From Vulcanimicrobium alpinum (GTDB lineage: Bacteria > Vulcanimicrobiota > Vulcanimicrobiia > Vulcanimicrobiales > Vulcanimicrobiaceae), in assembly GCF_027923555.1 (NCBI RefSeq), contig NZ_AP025523.1:3228484-3292483 (forward strand): a stretch of 64,000 nt of DNA. Direction: 5' to 3'. Every line of letters starts with the position of its first letter. The first letter of the stretch is position 1. Below are positions 17,488 to 26,479 of this stretch, piece by piece. The position numbers were made by a program, and so were the translations under genes. The notes under the pieces are model-generated. The model made no database searches and was not told the DNA's origin. It saw only the letters and a program-made list of their open reading frames with translations.

Positions 17488-17877
17488 GTGGAAGCCGAGC
17501 ACACCCGAACGTCGTTTCTCGCCGGCCTTGCCGGCCTCGCCGCACTCGGTGCAGCGCCGGCCTCGGCGTCGGCGACGGGCGGGAAACCGACGTCACCACA
17601 CGGCCGGGTCGCCCGCGTGCGGATCAAAGACCTTGCGTTCACGCCGAAGGAATTGCACGTCGCCGCCGGCACCACGGTCATCTGGACGAACGAAGACGAT
17701 GTCGTTCACACCGTGACCAGCGGCGCCTCCGGCGACGACGGCCGTTGGACGAGTTCTCCCGGCCTCGCGCCCGGCCGGTCTTTCTCGCACACGTTCGCAG
17801 CGGCCGGAACGTACCCGTACTTCTGCAAGCCGCATTTCTACAACGACGCGATGCACGCCGCGATCGTCGTTACCTGA
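17488..17877 (+). CDS. cupredoxin (plastocyanin/pseudoazurin-like), exported
   Basis: Small blue-copper-type protein of 129 residues. After a signal (RTSFLAGLAGLAALGAAPAS) comes a single cupredoxin domain with RIKDLAFTPKELHVAAGTTV and IWTNEDDVVHTVTS, carrying the first His ligand. The C-terminal loop YFCKPHFYNDAMHAAIVV offers Cys, His and Met/His ligands in the usual C-x2-H order, with a somewhat longer loop than normal. It should carry one electron or hold copper in the periplasm. GTG start. The last bases overlap the end of the convergent Gfo/Idh/MocA gene by eight. A second cupredoxin is encoded at about 54 kb. Confidence 0.82.
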   Translation: MEAEHTRTSFLAGLAGLAALGAAPASASATGGKPTSPHGRVARVRIKDLAFTPKELHVAAGTTVIWTNEDDVVHTVTSGASGDDGRWTSSPGLAPGRSFSHTFAAAGTYPYFCKPHFYNDAMHAAIVVT

Positions 17878-18871
17878 TCTCCGTCCGCACCCCACCGGCG
17901 CGCGCCGATGCGCGCAGCGCTTCGATCGCGCGCAGCGTGCCGAGCGCGTCGTCGGGCGGGATGCGCAAGGGACGATCGTTCAGAATCGCGTCGGCGAATT
18001 CTTCGGCTTCGAGCTGGTACTGGTCGACGGCCGGCACCGTTTCCGTCCGCCGTCCGCTGCCGTCGCTCACGACGATCGTCGTCTCTCCGTTGGGGACGAA
18101 CGCGTTGGGGACGTCGATCTGTCCGCGCGTTCCGACGGCGGCGTACGACCCTTGTCCCCAGGCGCGGAATCCGCAGTCGAACGCCGCCATCCGCGCATCG
18201 GAGAAACCCAGGACGCCGGCGAGCGTCACCTCGACGCCGAACTCGGCGCGGTGATCCCACTGCGCGGACGCCCACTGCGGCTCCTCGCCGAAGAGCATGC
18301 GCGCCGCGTTGACGGCGTAGCACCCGACGTCCATCAAGGCACCGCCGGCGAGTTCGCTGCGCAAACGCACGTTCTGCGGCGGAAACGGTTCGAGTTGAAA
18401 GGTGAACGCCGAACGAACCGCACGCAGCTCGCCGATCGCGCCGGCATCGCGCAGCGCACGCACGCGCGCGTGCTGCGGGTGGAAACGGTACATGAACGCC
18501 TCCATCAGCAGGACGCCTCGCTCGCGGCAGCCGTCGATCATCTGCTGCGCCTGCGCGGCGTCGATCGCGAGCGGCTTCTCGCAGAGCACGTGCTTTCCGG
18601 CGGAGGCCGTCGCGAGCGTCCACTCCGCGTGCAGGCTGTTCGGGAGCGGGTTGTAGATCGCGTCGATCTCGGGATCGGCGAGCAGCTCTTCGTAGCTTCC
18701 GTAGGCGTGCGCGATCCCCAAACGCGTCGCGGCATCGCGTGCGCGCGCCGCGTCACGGCTCGCGATCGCGGTGACGACGCCGTTGCGCGACGCCGCCGCA
18801 CCGGGGATGAAGCGTTTGAGGCCGATGTTCGCCGTGCTGAGCACGCCCCAACGGATGCGGCGTTCGCTCAC
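17870..18871 (-). CDS. Gfo/Idh/MocA family oxidoreductase, copy 1
   Basis: NAD(P)-dependent dehydrogenase of 333 residues. The N-terminal Rossmann domain starts RIRWGVLSTANIGLKRFIPG, and the family signature AGKHVLCEKPLAIDAAQAQQ carries the catalytic EKP motif, followed by the C-terminal alpha/beta substrate domain (ALMDVGCYAVNAARMLFG). Members usually oxidise sugars, polyols or related hydroxy compounds. The GTG start overlaps the stop of the DUF885-like gene upstream (GTGA), so it is the last gene of the minus-strand GntR-TonB-DUF885 group. A second, distant family member lies in the facing operon. Confidence 0.88.
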   Translation of the reverse strand: MSERRIRWGVLSTANIGLKRFIPGAAASRNGVVTAIASRDAARARDAATRLGIAHAYGSYEELLADPEIDAIYNPLPNSLHAEWTLATASAGKHVLCEKPLAIDAAQAQQMIDGCRERGVLLMEAFMYRFHPQHARVRALRDAGAIGELRAVRSAFTFQLEPFPPQNVRLRSELAGGALMDVGCYAVNAARMLFGEEPQWASAQWDHRAEFGVEVTLAGVLGFSDARMAAFDCGFRAWGQGSYAAVGTRGQIDVPNAFVPNGETTIVVSDGSGRRTETVPAVDQYQLEAEEFADAILNDRPLRIPPDDALGTLRAIEALRASARAGGVRTEIR

Positions 18872-20067
18872 GCCTGGGGCTCGAACATCAGCAGCGATTC
18901 GGGCGTGTTGAGCTCGTCATAGAGCGTCGCCAGCAGCGCGCTCCGCGCCGCCGCCGGTGTCCGCTCACGCACGATGCGCACCGCTTCGCTGCCGAACCAG
19001 TACGACGCAAGAAACGGCGCGTCGAATGGATCTTCGGCGCGGCCGGTGCGCAGTTCAGACCACGCCTCGCTGCCGAAACCGACCTCGCGGAAATATGCGA
19101 CGGTGCGTTCGTGCGACCAGCCGGTGACGTTGCGGTGCCACGCGGCGTTCGTCCCGGTCGCCGTCTGCAGGCGGCGCAGCTGCACGTGCGCGGCGTCGTC
19201 GACGCTCTCGACCCAGTCGATCAGCTCGATCCCCTGATCGCCGATCCCCTCCTGCACGCTTCCGGGCGCACCGTTCACCGTGCACAGCAGCGCGTCGGCC
19301 GCACTCTTTCCCGTCTCGACCGCACGACGCGTCGAGAGCAATTGCGTCGAGTGCCCGGGGAACACTTCGTGGCAGACGAGGTGCTTGATCCCCGAGCGGC
19401 TCCACGGCACGTCGAGGTTGATATCCATATGCCCCTCGTCGAACGAGCAGCGGGCGGCGTAGGGAACGGCGCGCTGCGCGTTGAGCGGCATCGTGTAATC
19501 GCCGGTATCGAACACCAGCGCGTCGGTGCGCGCTTTCGCCGTTGCAAGCAGTTCGTCGTAGACGCGCGGGATATCGGCGACGTCGACGTGCGTCTCCGCC
19601 TCCCAGCGCTCGACGCGCTCGGCGAGCGCTCCGCGCACGTAGCCGCGCTTGGTCATCAGGCGATCGAGCTCGGCATGAATCGACGCGATCGTCTCGTCGG
19701 GAACGGGACCGGCGGGAACAGCGACGTGCTCGGTCAGCCGTTCCGCGAGCGAGAGCGATTCGCCGGAGAAGATGCGCGCCGCGGCGCGCACGGAGCGCAC
19801 CATCGCGGTCAGAAAGGTCTTCCGCCGCCCCTCGGGGAGCGCGGCGACCTCGGCGGCGAGGGCGTCGAGCGCGGCGATCGCCTCGGCGAACGATGCGAAG
19901 CGCGCCGGCTCGATGAGGCCGGCGCCGTTGAAGATCGGGACGAAGCGCTCCGAGCGCACGCCGGCGGCGCCGGCCGCACTCGTTTCGAGTGCGTCGACGC
20001 CCAGCGTGATCTCGGCGAGCCGTCGCCCCAGGGCGCGGTCGGCCCGCGCCTGGAGTGCGGTGGTCAT
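18868..20067 (-). CDS. DUF885-like putative metallopeptidase, copy 1 (HExxPGH motif intact)
   Basis: Mostly helical 399-residue protein with the DUF885 metal motif HEVFPGHS (H233, E234, H239) and an acidic partner motif VQEGIGDQGIEL about 40 residues later. No signal peptide, so cytosolic. DUF885 proteins look like zinc peptidases, but few have a proven substrate. Here the protein is shorter than the usual 550-600 residues and its N-terminal region is not recognisable as the full family domain. It sits between a TonB receptor gene (7-bp gap) and a Gfo/Idh/MocA gene that it overlaps by four bases, which points to processing of an imported compound. Confidence 0.7.
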   Translation of the reverse strand: MTTALQARADRALGRRLAEITLGVDALETSAAGAAGVRSERFVPIFNGAGLIEPARFASFAEAIAALDALAAEVAALPEGRRKTFLTAMVRSVRAAARIFSGESLSLAERLTEHVAVPAGPVPDETIASIHAELDRLMTKRGYVRGALAERVERWEAETHVDVADIPRVYDELLATAKARTDALVFDTGDYTMPLNAQRAVPYAARCSFDEGHMDINLDVPWSRSGIKHLVCHEVFPGHSTQLLSTRRAVETGKSAADALLCTVNGAPGSVQEGIGDQGIELIDWVESVDDAAHVQLRRLQTATGTNAAWHRNVTGWSHERTVAYFREVGFGSEAWSELRTGRAEDPFDAPFLASYWFGSEAVRIVRERTPAAARSALLATLYDELNTPESLLMFEPQA

Positions 20068-20074
20068 GGTCGCC

Positions 20075-23000
20075 TCAGATTTTGATGTGGAAGTCCGCGT
20101 ACACTGCGAAGGGAGCGCTCGGATTCACGACACCCATCGTGTACGCGCCCAGATACGGTGTGTACGGATACTGCGCGACGTTCTGGAACGTCGAGCCGGG
20201 ATTGTACGCGTTGCCGACCGGCGCGTTGATGCGCGAGATCTCACCGCTGATGTAGCTGCAGACGTGCGGCGTCGCGGCGCCCGTCCACGCAGTCTGCGAG
20301 CCGCCGAAGCACTGGTTGATGATGTTCGCCATCGTCACCGTAACGCCGGCGCGCTTGTTGAAGTCGTACGACATCGTCAGGCTCCCGAGGAGCTGGGTCG
20401 GCGAGCGGAACGCGCCGATGTCGTCGAACTTCCGCGTGAACGTGTTGGGGATCGCGTTGAGCGCCGCGGTGCAGGTCGTCGCGTCGAACGGCGAGCCGCC
20501 GACGGCGCCGTACGGATAGCGCGGATCGCCGGTGACCGATGACGCGAGCGCACCGCAGCCGCCGGCCGGATCGATGCCGGCGTTGGCCTCGGGCGCGCCG
20601 TACCGCTGTCCGGCCTGCAGCTGCAGCGACGGCGTGATCGCGAACCCGTGCTTGCGGTAGTTGAGCACGAGCGTCAGCACGTGCGGGACGGTGTAGCCGT
20701 TGATCCCCAGCCCCGTCGTCGCGACGACCGGGTCGGTCGGCCAGTACGACGCGGCAGGATCGAACAACCCCTGCACCGGCGCGTTCCAGTACGGGTTGGC
20801 GACGTTGATCGCGTTGCCTTTGGCGTCGACCGTGCCGCACGTCCCGCCGTTCCCGGCCGCACTGTAGCACGGCGCGGCAACCGCACCCGACGAGGTGACG
20901 CCGCAGCGCGGATCGCTCGCGTTGCTCGCGCAGAACGACGTGTACGCGTTGTACGCCTGGATGTCGTTGTTGATCGGCGAGAGGATCGAACCCCCGCCCG
21001 GAAGTTTGTAGTACTTGATCCGCGCGTCGGTGTAGGTGTAGGAAAGCAGCGCGGAGAGGCCGTCGCGTTCGAACGCGCCCTTACGCAATTGGAACTCCAG
21101 GCCTTTCGAGGTCAGCGAGCCGACCGGCAGGCCCGACGTCAACTGGTTCACCGGATCGATGAAGAATTCGGTGAGCTCGTTTTTCGTGGTCCGATAGAAC
21201 GGGGTGAGCTTGAACGAGATGTCGGTCCCCTGCAGCGCGTGCTCGAGCGAGAGGTCGGTGTTGTACGACTCCTGCGGCGGGATGTTGTGACCCGACCCGG
21301 TGTAGCCGTACTTGTAGAAGCGCTGCGCGAGGTACGCCGGCAGGTTCTGCTGGTGCGTGTTGTACTGCTGGAACGCGGTCGGCGGCGGCTGGCTGTACTT
21401 GCCGTAACTTGCGCGCAGCACGGTGTTGGGATCGACGGTGAAGGTCGCACCGATCCGCGGCTCCCATTCGGTGAACGTGTAGTTCGCCGGCGCGTTCGTC
21501 ATGTTCGGCCCGACGAAGGTCTGCCCGGCGGCGTTGTACGACGAGCACGGCAGGTTGATGTTCGACTTGCGGAATGGCGTGTTGCCCGGCGCGGCGTTGA
21601 CGCAATACGCGGTGTTGTACGCGTTGAACCAGAACGTTCTGGCACCGCCGGTCGTATCGGCGCCGACGACGCGATACTGATGGTAGCGCGCGCCGAAATC
21701 GAGCGTGAGGCGGTCGGTCGGCTTCCACTGGTCGCTCAGACTCCCGGCCGTCGTGTTCAGGACGACGGTGTTGAACGCGCCCGAGTTGCCGTTGTCGGCG
21801 ACGTAGTACGCGCACGGCCCGCTGCCGCAGGTGTAGCCCGTCAGCGTCCGGGGCGCCGCCGCGTTCCCGTAGGTGACGTTCGTCGAGACGCCGCGCGCGC
21901 AGGGCACCGGTGCCGCGACCAGCCCGGCTCCGCTCGCGACGTTGTAGCACACGCCGCTCGTCGGGTTGGTCGAGTCGACCGCGTAGGCGAACGGCGCGCC
22001 CTTCCCGGTCGCCCAGGCCGTGTTGTTGTCGCGCACCGACGGCGCGTGCCCGTACGAGGCCTGCGCCTGAATGAGGTGCTTCGAGGTGATCTGATCGGCG
22101 AACTCGGCGCTGTAGCCGCTGGTGTGCGTCCAGAGCTTGTAGTCCGGCGGTTCACCGAGGAACCCCGACGCGGGCGACGACGTGCCGTTCGGTGCGTCGA
22201 AGAGGAAGTACGAATACAGCGAGTAGCCGTAGACGCGCAGGTACGCGCTGCTCCCGAAGTTGTGCTGGTACTGCACCTTCGCGATCGTCTGACCGTTCTG
22301 CTGAAGATCGCGCAGCGACGCGGGGATCGTCCCGAACCGCACGCCGGGGAAGTAATAGGGCTGCACCAGCGACTGGTAGTTCGAGGGCAGCAGCGTTCCG
22401 ACGGCGCCGGTGTAGATGTTGCCGGTCGCGAACGGGTACGGCGCGACGCCGAGGTCGTTCGCCGAGTCGTAGATCGACGAAGCGATGTTGCCGGTCTGAT
22501 AGAGCAGTTGCACGTCGTCGCGCGCGCCGTCTTTCTTGTGCGGGATCCCGAAGTGCAGGTTGACGATCGTCTCGCGATCCTGGTTGTAGGCCGGCGCGAG
22601 GTAGTTCACCGGCGCGAGCCGGAAGCCGTCGGCGCCCACCTGCAGTCCGCCCGGGGTGAAGAGGCCGTTGCCCGCGTTGTAGCACGCCGCATAGGCGGCA
22701 TTGGCGCCGCACGGCAGGACGTCGTAGCCGTACCCGTACCGGCTCGTGTACGATGCGCCGTTGAAGTTGTCGACCAAGCGGAACGCCTGATTCGCGCCGA
22801 GCGTCCCCGCGTAGTACGAGATCGAACGGTCTTTCGACGCGCCGCTCACTTCGAACGAACCTTTGTGATAGAAGACCGGCGTCCCGAGGCCGCCGTCGAA
22901 GGTGATGCTGCCCGGCGACGTGCCCGTCTTGATGACCTGGTTGATGAATCCGGAGAGACCTTGCGACTCGGAGTTCGCCGGCGCCGAGCCGGCGTAGACT

Positions 23001-23710
23001 TGCGCTTCCTGCTGACCCAGCGTCGAAAGGTTGTTGCCGGGGAAGCCGTTCACGCCGACGTTGACGGGGATGCCGTCGAACTCGTAGCCGATCTGGCTGT
23101 GCGTGCCGCCGCGGATCACGACGCCGGCCATTTGCGACCAGCCGTTCTGACCCGACGGGACGAAGACGCCCGGCGTCGCGGCGAGCGCGGAATACGCTTG
23201 GTTCAGCGACCCGCCGCCGCCCAACCCCGCGATGCGCTCCTGCGTCGCGGCGTTCACGGAGTACGTGTCGGTCACCGTTCCGGCACGCACCAGGCTCGAC
23301 GACGCACGGCTGCGCACGTTGCCGATCGTCTGCAGCGTCTTGACCGCAGTGTAGTCGAGGCGCAGCGATTGGTCGGCGTTGATGGTGATCCCGCTGCCGA
23401 CGACATTCTGATACCCGGCTTTCACGGCGGTCAACGCGTACGTGTCCGGAGCGAGCGAGAGGAACGTGAAGCTGCCTCCGGCGTCGGTCGTCGTCGCCGC
23501 CGTTTGCGACGGGCTCGCAACGGTGACGCTCGCACCGGCAAGCGGCTGATGCGTGGTCGCATCGACGATCGAGCCGCTGAGCGAGCCGGTCGTCCCGGCG
23601 AAGGCGCTCGTCCCGGGGACGAGCAGCGCGAACAGCAGCGCGACGGCGATCAGCGACGCGAGAGGACGCGGATGGCGCACGAAAGTCTCCTGAGTTCCGA
23701 CCGTCATCAT
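20075..23710 (-). CDS. TonB-dependent receptor, 1211 residues, carboxypeptidase regulatory-like domain
   Basis: Large outer-membrane transporter. A signal peptide (LIAVALLFALLVPGTSAFA) is followed by a carboxypeptidase-regulatory-like domain (GSLSGSIVDATTHQPLAGAS, then GSFTFLSLAPDTYALTAVKA). The plug begins near 160 with TQERIAGLGGGGSLNQAYSA and VIRGGTHSQIGYEFDGIPV, and a long beta-barrel ends in YADFHIKI. At 1211 residues it is at the large end, like oligosaccharide or peptide receptors of Acidobacteria. ATG 23710 overlaps the GntR stop by one base (TGATG), so regulator and receptor share a transcript. Together with the DUF885 and dehydrogenase genes downstream this suggests uptake followed by breakdown; the ligand is not known. 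Confidence 0.88.
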   Translation of the reverse strand: MMTVGTQETFVRHPRPLASLIAVALLFALLVPGTSAFAGTTGSLSGSIVDATTHQPLAGASVTVASPSQTAATTTDAGGSFTFLSLAPDTYALTAVKAGYQNVVGSGITINADQSLRLDYTAVKTLQTIGNVRSRASSSLVRAGTVTDTYSVNAATQERIAGLGGGGSLNQAYSALAATPGVFVPSGQNGWSQMAGVVIRGGTHSQIGYEFDGIPVNVGVNGFPGNNLSTLGQQEAQVYAGSAPANSESQGLSGFINQVIKTGTSPGSITFDGGLGTPVFYHKGSFEVSGASKDRSISYYAGTLGANQAFRLVDNFNGASYTSRYGYGYDVLPCGANAAYAACYNAGNGLFTPGGLQVGADGFRLAPVNYLAPAYNQDRETIVNLHFGIPHKKDGARDDVQLLYQTGNIASSIYDSANDLGVAPYPFATGNIYTGAVGTLLPSNYQSLVQPYYFPGVRFGTIPASLRDLQQNGQTIAKVQYQHNFGSSAYLRVYGYSLYSYFLFDAPNGTSSPASGFLGEPPDYKLWTHTSGYSAEFADQITSKHLIQAQASYGHAPSVRDNNTAWATGKGAPFAYAVDSTNPTSGVCYNVASGAGLVAAPVPCARGVSTNVTYGNAAAPRTLTGYTCGSGPCAYYVADNGNSGAFNTVVLNTTAGSLSDQWKPTDRLTLDFGARYHQYRVVGADTTGGARTFWFNAYNTAYCVNAAPGNTPFRKSNINLPCSSYNAAGQTFVGPNMTNAPANYTFTEWEPRIGATFTVDPNTVLRASYGKYSQPPPTAFQQYNTHQQNLPAYLAQRFYKYGYTGSGHNIPPQESYNTDLSLEHALQGTDISFKLTPFYRTTKNELTEFFIDPVNQLTSGLPVGSLTSKGLEFQLRKGAFERDGLSALLSYTYTDARIKYYKLPGGGSILSPINNDIQAYNAYTSFCASNASDPRCGVTSSGAVAAPCYSAAGNGGTCGTVDAKGNAINVANPYWNAPVQGLFDPAASYWPTDPVVATTGLGINGYTVPHVLTLVLNYRKHGFAITPSLQLQAGQRYGAPEANAGIDPAGGCGALASSVTGDPRYPYGAVGGSPFDATTCTAALNAIPNTFTRKFDDIGAFRSPTQLLGSLTMSYDFNKRAGVTVTMANIINQCFGGSQTAWTGAATPHVCSYISGEISRINAPVGNAYNPGSTFQNVAQYPYTPYLGAYTMGVVNPSAPFAVYADFHIKI

Positions 23711-24393
23711 CAGGGCTGCATCTCCGAGAGCCGCACGTACGCGGTGCGCAGGTGCTCTTCGATCATCTCGATCGCGCGTTCGGGTTCACGCGCGCGGATG
23801 ATCTTGAGCAGCGCGACGTGTTCGTGCAGCGCCTTGGTGAAATAGTCTTGCGTGTCGGTCGAGCGCGAGTGAAGAAAGGTCTCAATTTGGGGACGCAGTG
23901 CCGACCACGCCAGATAGAGCCGCGAATGGCGCGCGGCCCGATAGACGAGGTCGTGAAAAGCGGCGTCGAGTTCGACGGTGCGGCGCGCGTCGCTGGCCGC
24001 CACGGCGGCCTTGAGCTCTTCGACGACGCCTTCCATCGCGGCGAAATCATCCTCGTCGGCGAACCGCGCCGCGCGCTCGATCGCGAGCCGCTCCATTACG
24101 GTACGCAGGGAGTAGATCTCGTCGATGTCTTCCTTAGAGAGGCGCGTCACCCGCGCGCCCCGGTGCCGCTCCACCTTGAGCAGGCCCTCGCGTTCGAGCT
24201 GCGTGAGGGCTTCGCGGATCGGCCCGCGGCTCACGCCGAACGCATCGGCCAGGGCCGCTTCGCTCAGACGCTGGTCGGGGCCGAACTCGCCTCGGATGAT
24301 CGCCGAGCGCAACCGATCGACGACGTCGTCCGAAAGACTCCGCCGCAGAGGGATGGCCAGTTCGCCGAGAGCGTCCTTGTCCAGAGAAGCCAA
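23710..24393 (-). CDS. GntR family regulator, FadR subgroup (FCD domain)
   Basis: Transcription factor of about 227 residues. The winged helix is near the N-terminus (SDDVVDRLRSAIIRGEFGPD, then SRGPIREALTQLEREGLL), followed by the all-helical FCD ligand domain with the metal-binding His set (ELDAAFHDLVYRAARHSRL and KALHEHVALLKII). I place the start at TTG 24393 because CGGAG lies nine bases upstream. An in-frame TTG at 24435 would add 14 residues reading through a likely operator. The gene sits between its presumed targets: the receptor gene downstream on the same strand and the divergent lyase operon. FCD regulators usually sense carboxylic acids, so the inducer is probably an intermediate of this locus. 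Confidence 0.85.
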   Translation of the reverse strand: MASLDKDALGELAIPLRRSLSDDVVDRLRSAIIRGEFGPDQRLSEAALADAFGVSRGPIREALTQLEREGLLKVERHRGARVTRLSKEDIDEIYSLRTVMERLAIERAARFADEDDFAAMEGVVEELKAAVAASDARRTVELDAAFHDLVYRAARHSRLYLAWSALRPQIETFLHSRSTDTQDYFTKALHEHVALLKIIRAREPERAIEMIEEHLRTAYVRLSEMQP

Positions 24394-24420
24394 AACGCGA
24401 GACTCCGAGGATTGCAAACT

Positions 24421-24497
24421 GTCAACGGTTAACAATCTGCCGTAGCCGGACAGTAACCGAGCCCCCTCGTCCTGTCAATAGCCTGGGAGTACACGCT
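24421..24497. promoter_or_regulatory. shared control region of the GntR locus with imperfect palindrome
   Basis: The only gap between the minus-strand regulator group and the plus-strand operon. It contains GTCAACGGTTAAC (24421-24433), an imperfect palindrome with GTYAAC half-sites, which could be the GntR operator. GGGAG at 24485-24489 is the ribosome site of the lyase gene. No confident -10 or -35 pair is seen. Operator assignment is inference. Confidence 0.4.
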
Positions 24498-25403
24498 TTG
24501 AAGAGCATGCCGCGTCTCGCCGGCGTGTGCGCCGCCGCGCTCACCCCGCTGGACGCCGACCTCGCGCCCGACACCGAGGCCCTGGTCGGGCACTTGCGGC
24601 GACTCCTCGCCGGCGGCTGCGACGCGATCAACCTGCTCGGGACGACCGGCGAGGCGACGTCCTTCTCCGTCGAGCAGCGCCTGCGCGTCCTCGAGGCCGT
24701 CGCGGCCTCCGGCCTGCCGCTCGAAGCGATCATGGTCGGCACCGGGGCGGCGGCGCTCTCAGATGCCGTGCGGCTGACCCGCCGCGCGACCGAGTTGGGC
24801 TACGCCGGAGCGCTCGTGATCCCGCCGTTCTACTATAAGAACGTCGGCGACGACGGAGTGACGGCGTACTATGCGGCGCTGATCGAACGCGTTTCCGACC
24901 CGCGCCTCCGCCTCTACCTCTATCACTTCCCGGCGATGAGCGGGGTTCCGATCACCGCCGACGCGATCGCGCGGCTGCGTTCCGCGTACGGTGCGACGAT
25001 CGTCGGCGTGAAAGACAGCGCGAACGCGCCGGGCTACGCAGCGGGACTCGTTGCGCAGTTTGCGGATCTCGACGTTTTCCCGAGTACCGAAGCGATCCTC
25101 GCGACGGCGCGCCGCGACGGGTTCGCCGGCTGCATCTCGGCGACGGTCAACGTTACGGCGGAGTTGGCCGGCAGCGTCTGGCACGCAGGCGAGGACGACC
25201 CGCAGCGCGCATCGCGGCAGGAGCTGCTGAGCGCGCAGCGCGCGACGATCGGGCGCTTTCCGCTGATCCCTGCTCTGCGTCATCTCATGGCGCGCCGGAC
25301 GGATGACGACGCCTGGCTGCGCATCGTGCCGCCGCTGCGTCCGCTCGAGGCGCGCGATGCCGCGGAACTCGACGCCGAGCTTGCGCTCGAGGCGGTTCGA
25401 TGA
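24498..25403 (+). CDS. DapA-family lyase (dihydrodipicolinate synthase/N-acetylneuraminate lyase superfamily)
   Basis: Schiff-base aldolase or dehydratase, 301 residues, TIM barrel. The substrate loop INLLGTTGEATSFS matches the GTTGE motif, the catalytic Tyr lies in LYLYHFPAMSGV and the Schiff-base Lys in TIVGVKDSANAPGYA. The start is TTG, with GGGAG eight bases upstream; an ATG three codons later is the alternative. It heads a six-gene operon that contains no lysine biosynthesis genes, so a catabolic role is more likely than DapA proper, for example handling a 2-keto-3-deoxy acid or deaminating a hydroxyproline-type intermediate. The family cannot be subdivided safely by eye. Confidence 0.82.
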   Translation: MKSMPRLAGVCAAALTPLDADLAPDTEALVGHLRRLLAGGCDAINLLGTTGEATSFSVEQRLRVLEAVAASGLPLEAIMVGTGAAALSDAVRLTRRATELGYAGALVIPPFYYKNVGDDGVTAYYAALIERVSDPRLRLYLYHFPAMSGVPITADAIARLRSAYGATIVGVKDSANAPGYAAGLVAQFADLDVFPSTEAILATARRDGFAGCISATVNVTAELAGSVWHAGEDDPQRASRQELLSAQRATIGRFPLIPALRHLMARRTDDDAWLRIVPPLRPLEARDAAELDAELALEAVR

Positions 25404-26479
25404 AGGTCACGATCGTCGGTGCCGGCGCGATCGGCGGCCTCGCGGGCGCGTTCATGACCAAGGCGGGCTACGACGTTCTGCTGGTCGACCGCTGGCAGGA
25501 ACACGTCGACGCACTCAACCGCGACGGGCTCTTCATCGACGGGATCCGCGGCGAGATGCGCATCCCCGTGCGCGCGGCCACGCCCGAAACGCTGACCGGT
25601 CCGCTCGAAGCGGTCCTGATCGCGACGAAATCGCAGCACACCGGCGACGCGGTGCGCGAAATTCTTCCGCTGTTCGGCCCGCAGACGTTCATCGTCTCGT
25701 ATCAGAACGGATTCAACGAACCGCTGATCGCCGAGATTCTGCACGGCGCGGGGCTCGGAGGGATGGAACGCGTGATCGGCTCGATCCCCAACTACGGCGG
25801 CGCGCTCGTCGATCCCGGTCACATCGAGTTTGTCCACGAGGGACCGATCCAGCTAGGCGAGATGAACGGCGCGTCGACGCCGCGGCTCGAAGAACTCGCG
25901 CGCATGCTCGAAGCGCTCACGGTCGTGCAGCGCTCGAACAACATCTGGGGCCAGATCTGGGCGAAGGAAGTGTATTCGGCGCAAGTCGTCTTCTCGGCGC
26001 TCGCCGACGCGCCGATCCGCGAGACGCTCGGCGTGGAGCGGTACGCGCGCGTCGCCGGCGCCGTCGTCCGTGAAGCGCTCGAGATCGCCGACGCCAACGG
26101 GATCACCGTCGAAGCGTTCGACTTCTTCGACCCCGCGAACTACCGGCCGCAGACGCCGGCCGACACGCGCAGACTGCTCGACAATATCAACCACGCGATC
26201 TGGCTCCTCAAGAAAGACCAGAAGCCCGAGACGCACCAGTTCCGCAAGAAGGGCTCGGGGATCTGGTGGGACATCGTCTACCGCAACCGCCCCTCCGAAG
26301 TGCGCGCGTCGAACGGCAAGCTGATCCACTTCGGCCGCGCTGCGGGCGCCGACGTGCGGCTCAGCGAGAAACTCTGCTCGATGATCTACGAGATCGAAGA
26401 CGGGACGCGGCCGCTGGGCTTCCAGAACTTCGACGAACTCGAAGCGTACGTGCAGTCGATCGGGAAGGCGCTGCCGTGA
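25400..26479 (+). CDS. ketopantoate reductase family protein
   Basis: NAD(P)H-dependent reductase-like protein of 359 residues, about 50 longer than PanE. The Rossmann start MKVTIVGAGAIGGLAGAFM and VLIATKSQHTGDAV fit the ApbA/PanE N-terminal domain. The C-terminal helical domain contains SNNIWGQIWAKEVYSAQVVF, with the Lys-x3-S/N region of the active site, and a later DNINHAIWLLKKDQKPET segment. The unusual C-terminal extension (GSGIWWDIVYRNRPSEVRAS) is not typical of PanE. ATGA overlap with the lyase gene and GTGA with the next gene. The cluster context suggests reduction of a 2-oxo acid or oxidation of a 2-hydroxy acid other than pantoate. Confidence 0.8.
   Translation: MKVTIVGAGAIGGLAGAFMTKAGYDVLLVDRWQEHVDALNRDGLFIDGIRGEMRIPVRAATPETLTGPLEAVLIATKSQHTGDAVREILPLFGPQTFIVSYQNGFNEPLIAEILHGAGLGGMERVIGSIPNYGGALVDPGHIEFVHEGPIQLGEMNGASTPRLEELARMLEALTVVQRSNNIWGQIWAKEVYSAQVVFSALADAPIRETLGVERYARVAGAVVREALEIADANGITVEAFDFFDPANYRPQTPADTRRLLDNINHAIWLLKKDQKPETHQFRKKGSGIWWDIVYRNRPSEVRASNGKLIHFGRAAGADVRLSEKLCSMIYEIEDGTRPLGFQNFDELEAYVQSIGKALP

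Noticed and set aside
17367-17681. 105-codon N-terminal extension of the secreted protein at 16140
   Set aside because: The extension is Arg/Pro/Ala-rich and would bury the signal helix inside the protein; the GTG at 17366 has a ribosome site.
20648-23845. 1065-codon open frame on the plus strand
   Set aside because: Antisense shadow of the large TonB receptor, dominated by Arg, Val and Gly, with no domain pattern.
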